A stretch of DNA of 64,000 nt from Rhizobium sp. NXC14 (lineage in GTDB: Bacteria; Pseudomonadota; Alphaproteobacteria; Rhizobiales; Rhizobiaceae): the NCBI RefSeq assembly GCF_002117485.1, contig NZ_CP021030.1, positions 1,801,001 to 1,865,000 of the forward strand, in the 5' to 3' direction. Below, piece by piece: positions 61,383-64,000 of the stretch. Made by a program: the position numbers and the translations under genes. The notes under the pieces are model-generated. The model was not told where the DNA came from, did not search any database, and was given only the letters and a program-made list of their open reading frames with translations. The first letter of the stretch is position 1, and the number at the start of each line of letters is the position of its first letter.

Positions 61383-62492
61383 ATGGGTCCGTTCCCGCAT
61401 GATGCGCCTCCGTCGGAAATCACCGGCGACAATCCGGCCGGCACCGACGGCTTCGAATTCGTCGAATTCGCCCACCCCGAGCCTGAGAAGCTCAGCGAGC
61501 TCTTCACACGCATGGGCTATATCGCGGTCGCCAAGCACAAGACGAAAAACATTACCGTCTGGCGCCAGGGCGACATAAATTATGTATTGAATGCCGAGCC
61601 CGGTAGCCATGCCGCTGGTTTTGTCGCAAAGCATGGTCCCTGCGCCCCGTCGATGGCCTGGCGCGTGGTCGATGCCAAGCACGCCTTCGATCACGCCGTG
61701 TCGAAGGGCGCCGTTCCCTATGAAGGAAATGACAAGGTGCTCGACGTTCCGGCGATTGTCGGCATCGGCGGCTCGCTGCTCTATTTCGTCGAGACCTATG
61801 GGACAAAGGGATCGGCTTACGAGGCCGAGTTCGATTGGCTTGGCGAGCCCAATCCAAATCCCACAGGGATCGGCTTTTATTATCTCGACCATCTCACCCA
61901 CAACGTCTTCCGCGGCAACATGGACAAGTGGTGGGATTTCTACCGCGATCTGTTCAATTTCAAGCAGATCCACTTCTTCGATATTGACGGCCGCATCACC
62001 GGTCTGGTCAGCCGCGCCATCACCTCGCCCTGCGGCAAGATCCGCATTCCGCTGAATGAATCGAAGGACGATACCAGCCAGATCGAGGAATACCTGAAGA
62101 AGTACCGGGGCGAGGGCATCCAGCACATCGCTGTTGGGACGGAGGATATTTACGAAGCGACCGACCGGCTTGCCAATAACGGCCTGCGCTTCATGCCAGG
62201 CCCTCCCGAGACCTATTACGACATGTCCTATGATCGCGTGCATGGCCACGACGAACCGATCGACCGCATGAAGAAGCACGGCATCCTGATCGACGGCGAG
62301 GGGGTGGTGAACGGCGGCATGACGAAAATCCTGCTGCAGATCTTCTCCAAGACGGTAATCGGTCCGATCTTCTTCGAATTCATTCAGCGCAAGGGCGATG
62401 AGGGCTTCGGCGAGGGCAACTTCCGTGCGCTGTTCGAGTCGATCGAGGCAGATCAGATCAAGCGTGGTGTCATCGGCACGGCAGCGGAGTAA
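61383..62492 (+). CDS. hppD: 4-hydroxyphenylpyruvate dioxygenase
   Basis: Non-haem iron enzyme converting 4-hydroxyphenylpyruvate to homogentisate. The 369-residue product (start 61383, MGPFPHDAPPSEITGDNPAG; GGAGGAAAAGAAA upstream) shows both vicinal-oxygen-chelate domains. Iron ligands H170 (YYLDHLTHNV), H248 (GIQHIAVGTED) and E332 (FFEFIQRKGD) are visible. An in-frame ATG 33 codons upstream is less likely. hmgA begins 39 bases later, so the two form one operon. Confidence 0.96.
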   Translation: MGPFPHDAPPSEITGDNPAGTDGFEFVEFAHPEPEKLSELFTRMGYIAVAKHKTKNITVWRQGDINYVLNAEPGSHAAGFVAKHGPCAPSMAWRVVDAKHAFDHAVSKGAVPYEGNDKVLDVPAIVGIGGSLLYFVETYGTKGSAYEAEFDWLGEPNPNPTGIGFYYLDHLTHNVFRGNMDKWWDFYRDLFNFKQIHFFDIDGRITGLVSRAITSPCGKIRIPLNESKDDTSQIEEYLKKYRGEGIQHIAVGTEDIYEATDRLANNGLRFMPGPPETYYDMSYDRVHGHDEPIDRMKKHGILIDGEGVVNGGMTKILLQIFSKTVIGPIFFEFIQRKGDEGFGEGNFRALFESIEADQIKRGVIGTAAE

Positions 62493-62531
62493 ACTCTACG
62501 ACGTAGTAGAGTTTTCGGGGAGGAGTTGAGC

Positions 62532-63893
62532 ATGGACCAGACATCGATCCAGGCTTCCGACGCGGAAGCGGCGAAGGCAAACAGACTGAAATATATGCCG
62601 GGCTTCGGCAACGACTTCGAGACGGAGTCGCTGCCCGGCGCCTTGCCGCAGGGCCAGAACAGCCCGCAGAAATGCAACTACGGCCTTTATGCCGAGCAGC
62701 TTTCCGGCTCGCCCTTCACTGCGCCGCGCGGTACGAATGAACGGTCCTGGCTGTACCGCATTCGCCCGAGCGTCCGCCACACCCGCCGCTTCTCGAACGC
62801 GTCCTATCCGCTCTGGAAAACCGCACCCTGCCTGGACGAGCATTCGCTCCCGCTCGGTCAGCTCCGCTGGGATCCGCTGCCTGCTCCCACCGAGAAGCTG
62901 AATTTTCTGCAAGGGGTGCGGACGATGACGACGGCGGGCGATGCCACGACCCAGGTCGGCATGTCGGCGCATGCCTATGTCTTCAACGAAGACATGGTCG
63001 ATGATTACTTCTTCAACGCCGACGGCGAACTGCTGATCGTGCCGCAGCTCGGCGCCATCAGAGTGTTCACCGAAATGGGCATCATGGATGTCGAGCCGCT
63101 GGAAATTTGCCTCATCCCTCGCGGCATGATGTTCAAAATTCTAAAGAGCGGCGAGCAGGCGGTCTGGCGCGGCTATATCTGCGAGAACTATGGCGCGAAA
63201 TTCACTTTGCCGGACCGCGGGCCGATCGGCGCCAATTGCCTGGCCAACCCGCGCGACTTCAAGACGCCTGTCGCTGCTTTCGAGGACAAGGAAGAGCCCT
63301 GCCGCGTGCATGTGAAATGGTGCGGCAAATTCTATGTCACCGAAATCGGCCACTCTCCGCTGGATGTGGTTGCCTGGCACGGCAACTACGCGCCTTACAA
63401 ATACGACCTGCGAACATTTTCGCCGGTAGGCGCCATCAGCTTCGATCATCCCGATCCGTCGATCTTCTCGGTGCTGACCGCGCCCACCGAAGATGCCGGC
63501 ACCGCGAATGTCGATTTCGTGATCTTTCCGCCGCGCTGGCTGGTTGCCGAGCACACCTTCCGCCCGCCATGGTACCACCGCAACATCATGAGCGAGTTCA
63601 TGGGCCTAATCCATGGCCAGTATGACGCCAAGGAGGAAGGCTTCGTGCCGGGCGGCATCAGCCTGCACAATATGATGCTTCCTCACGGCCCGGACGCGCT
63701 CGCCTTCGAAAAGGCATCGAATATCGAGCTCAAACCGATGAAGCTCGATCACACCATGGCCTTCATGTTCGAGACCCGTTATCCGCAGCAGTTGACGAAA
63801 TATGCAGCCGAGCTCGAAACGCTGCAGGACGATTACCTCGAATGCTGGGATGGCCTCGAACGCAAGTTCGACGGAACTCCGGGCATCAAGTGA
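62532..63893 (+). CDS. hmgA: Homogentisate 1,2-dioxygenase
   Basis: Opens the homogentisate ring to maleylacetoacetate. The 453-residue product (start 62532, [20 protein letters not shown]; an in-frame TTG two codons earlier is ignored) has [20 protein letters not shown]. The C-terminal metal-binding region contains [20 protein letters not shown] and [23 protein letters not shown] is the ribosome-binding site. It follows hppD in one operon, 50 bases before the FAA-hydrolase-like start. Confidence 0.96.
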   Translation: MDQTSIQASDAEAAKANRLKYMPGFGNDFETESLPGALPQGQNSPQKCNYGLYAEQLSGSPFTAPRGTNERSWLYRIRPSVRHTRRFSNASYPLWKTAPCLDEHSLPLGQLRWDPLPAPTEKLNFLQGVRTMTTAGDATTQVGMSAHAYVFNEDMVDDYFFNADGELLIVPQLGAIRVFTEMGIMDVEPLEICLIPRGMMFKILKSGEQAVWRGYICENYGAKFTLPDRGPIGANCLANPRDFKTPVAAFEDKEEPCRVHVKWCGKFYVTEIGHSPLDVVAWHGNYAPYKYDLRTFSPVGAISFDHPDPSIFSVLTAPTEDAGTANVDFVIFPPRWLVAEHTFRPPWYHRNIMSEFMGLIHGQYDAKEEGFVPGGISLHNMMLPHGPDALAFEKASNIELKPMKLDHTMAFMFETRYPQQLTKYAAELETLQDDYLECWDGLERKFDGTPGIK

Positions 63894-63942
63894 CAGGATC
63901 GGTCAAGATCGGCGAAGCTTCCTCCGGCACTGGAATTGAGAC

Positions 63943-64000
63943 ATGAAACTTGCGACCTTGAAGGACTCCACCAGGGACGGCCGCCTCGTCGTCGTGTCCC
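63943..64000 (+). CDS. Fumarylacetoacetate hydrolase family protein, 5' end only
   Basis: The first 19 codons (MKLATLKDSTRDGRLVVVS) run off the window. The N-terminal sequence and the position directly after hppD-hmgA point to the fumarylacetoacetate hydrolase that finishes tyrosine degradation to fumarate and acetoacetate. Only the start is visible, so the call rests mostly on context. Confidence 0.7.
   Translation, partial: MKLATLKDSTRDGRLVVVS

Overview
The window is a piece of a high-GC alphaproteobacterial chromosome, most likely Rhizobium (R. leguminosarum/etli/phaseoli group). The basis is the tuf/S10-spc-alpha ribosomal order with secY-adk inside it, Rhizobiaceae-type small stress proteins (BA14K and DUF1236 families), GGAAC-N16-xGTT promoters typical of the alphaproteobacterial general stress sigma factor, and a tyrosine-catabolic hppD-hmgA locus flanked by two Lrp-type regulators. 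No strain can be named from the sequence alone.

Layout. 1-15.9 kb: the 3' end of tuf, then the ribosomal superoperon rpsJ-rplCDWB-rpsS-rplV-rpsC-rplP-rpmC-rpsQ | rplNXE-rpsNH-rplFR-rpsE-rpmD-rplO-secY-adk | rpsMK-rpoA-rplQ, closed by a strong terminator. Several longer gaps inside it also carry terminator-like hairpins. 16-28.8 kb: housekeeping genes, namely a DUF2809 membrane protein, msrPQ (periplasmic methionine sulfoxide repair), ilvD, small envelope proteins, a DegP-type protease overlapping rarA, a ketopantoate-reductase-like enzyme, a divergent SDR/LysR pair and a nucleoside deoxyribosyltransferase. 29-32.4 kb: an HSL-type alpha/beta hydrolase that lacks its nucleophilic serine, an AhpD-like protein and an orphan PAS histidine kinase.

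32.6-48.65 kb: twelve same-strand genes behind one promoter containing a perfect 16-bp palindrome. They encode a LacI repressor, a fused CoA-transferase, a crotonase, an aldehyde dehydrogenase, a four-gene sugar-type ABC importer, two different GMC oxidoreductases, a Gfo/Idh/MocA dehydrogenase and an SdhA/FrdA-fold flavoprotein. This combination of sugar uptake, redox enzymes and acyl-CoA chemistry does not match a pathway I recognise and is the best candidate for an undescribed system.

48.7-59.3 kb: an accessory/stress region of small secreted, membrane or hydrophilic proteins, several behind EcfG-like promoters. It also holds an xthA-type exonuclease gene broken by a one-base deletion, a NarX/NarL-type two-component pair, a Gly/Asn-rich exported protein, a tandem BA14K protein, a protein with HARP-like repeats and an L,D-transpeptidase. 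59.4-64 kb: aromatic amino acid catabolism, with phhA and a divergent Lrp regulator, then a second Lrp regulator divergent from hppD-hmgA and the first codons of a fumarylacetoacetate hydrolase-like gene. Together these convert phenylalanine through tyrosine, 4-hydroxyphenylpyruvate and homogentisate toward fumarate and acetoacetate.
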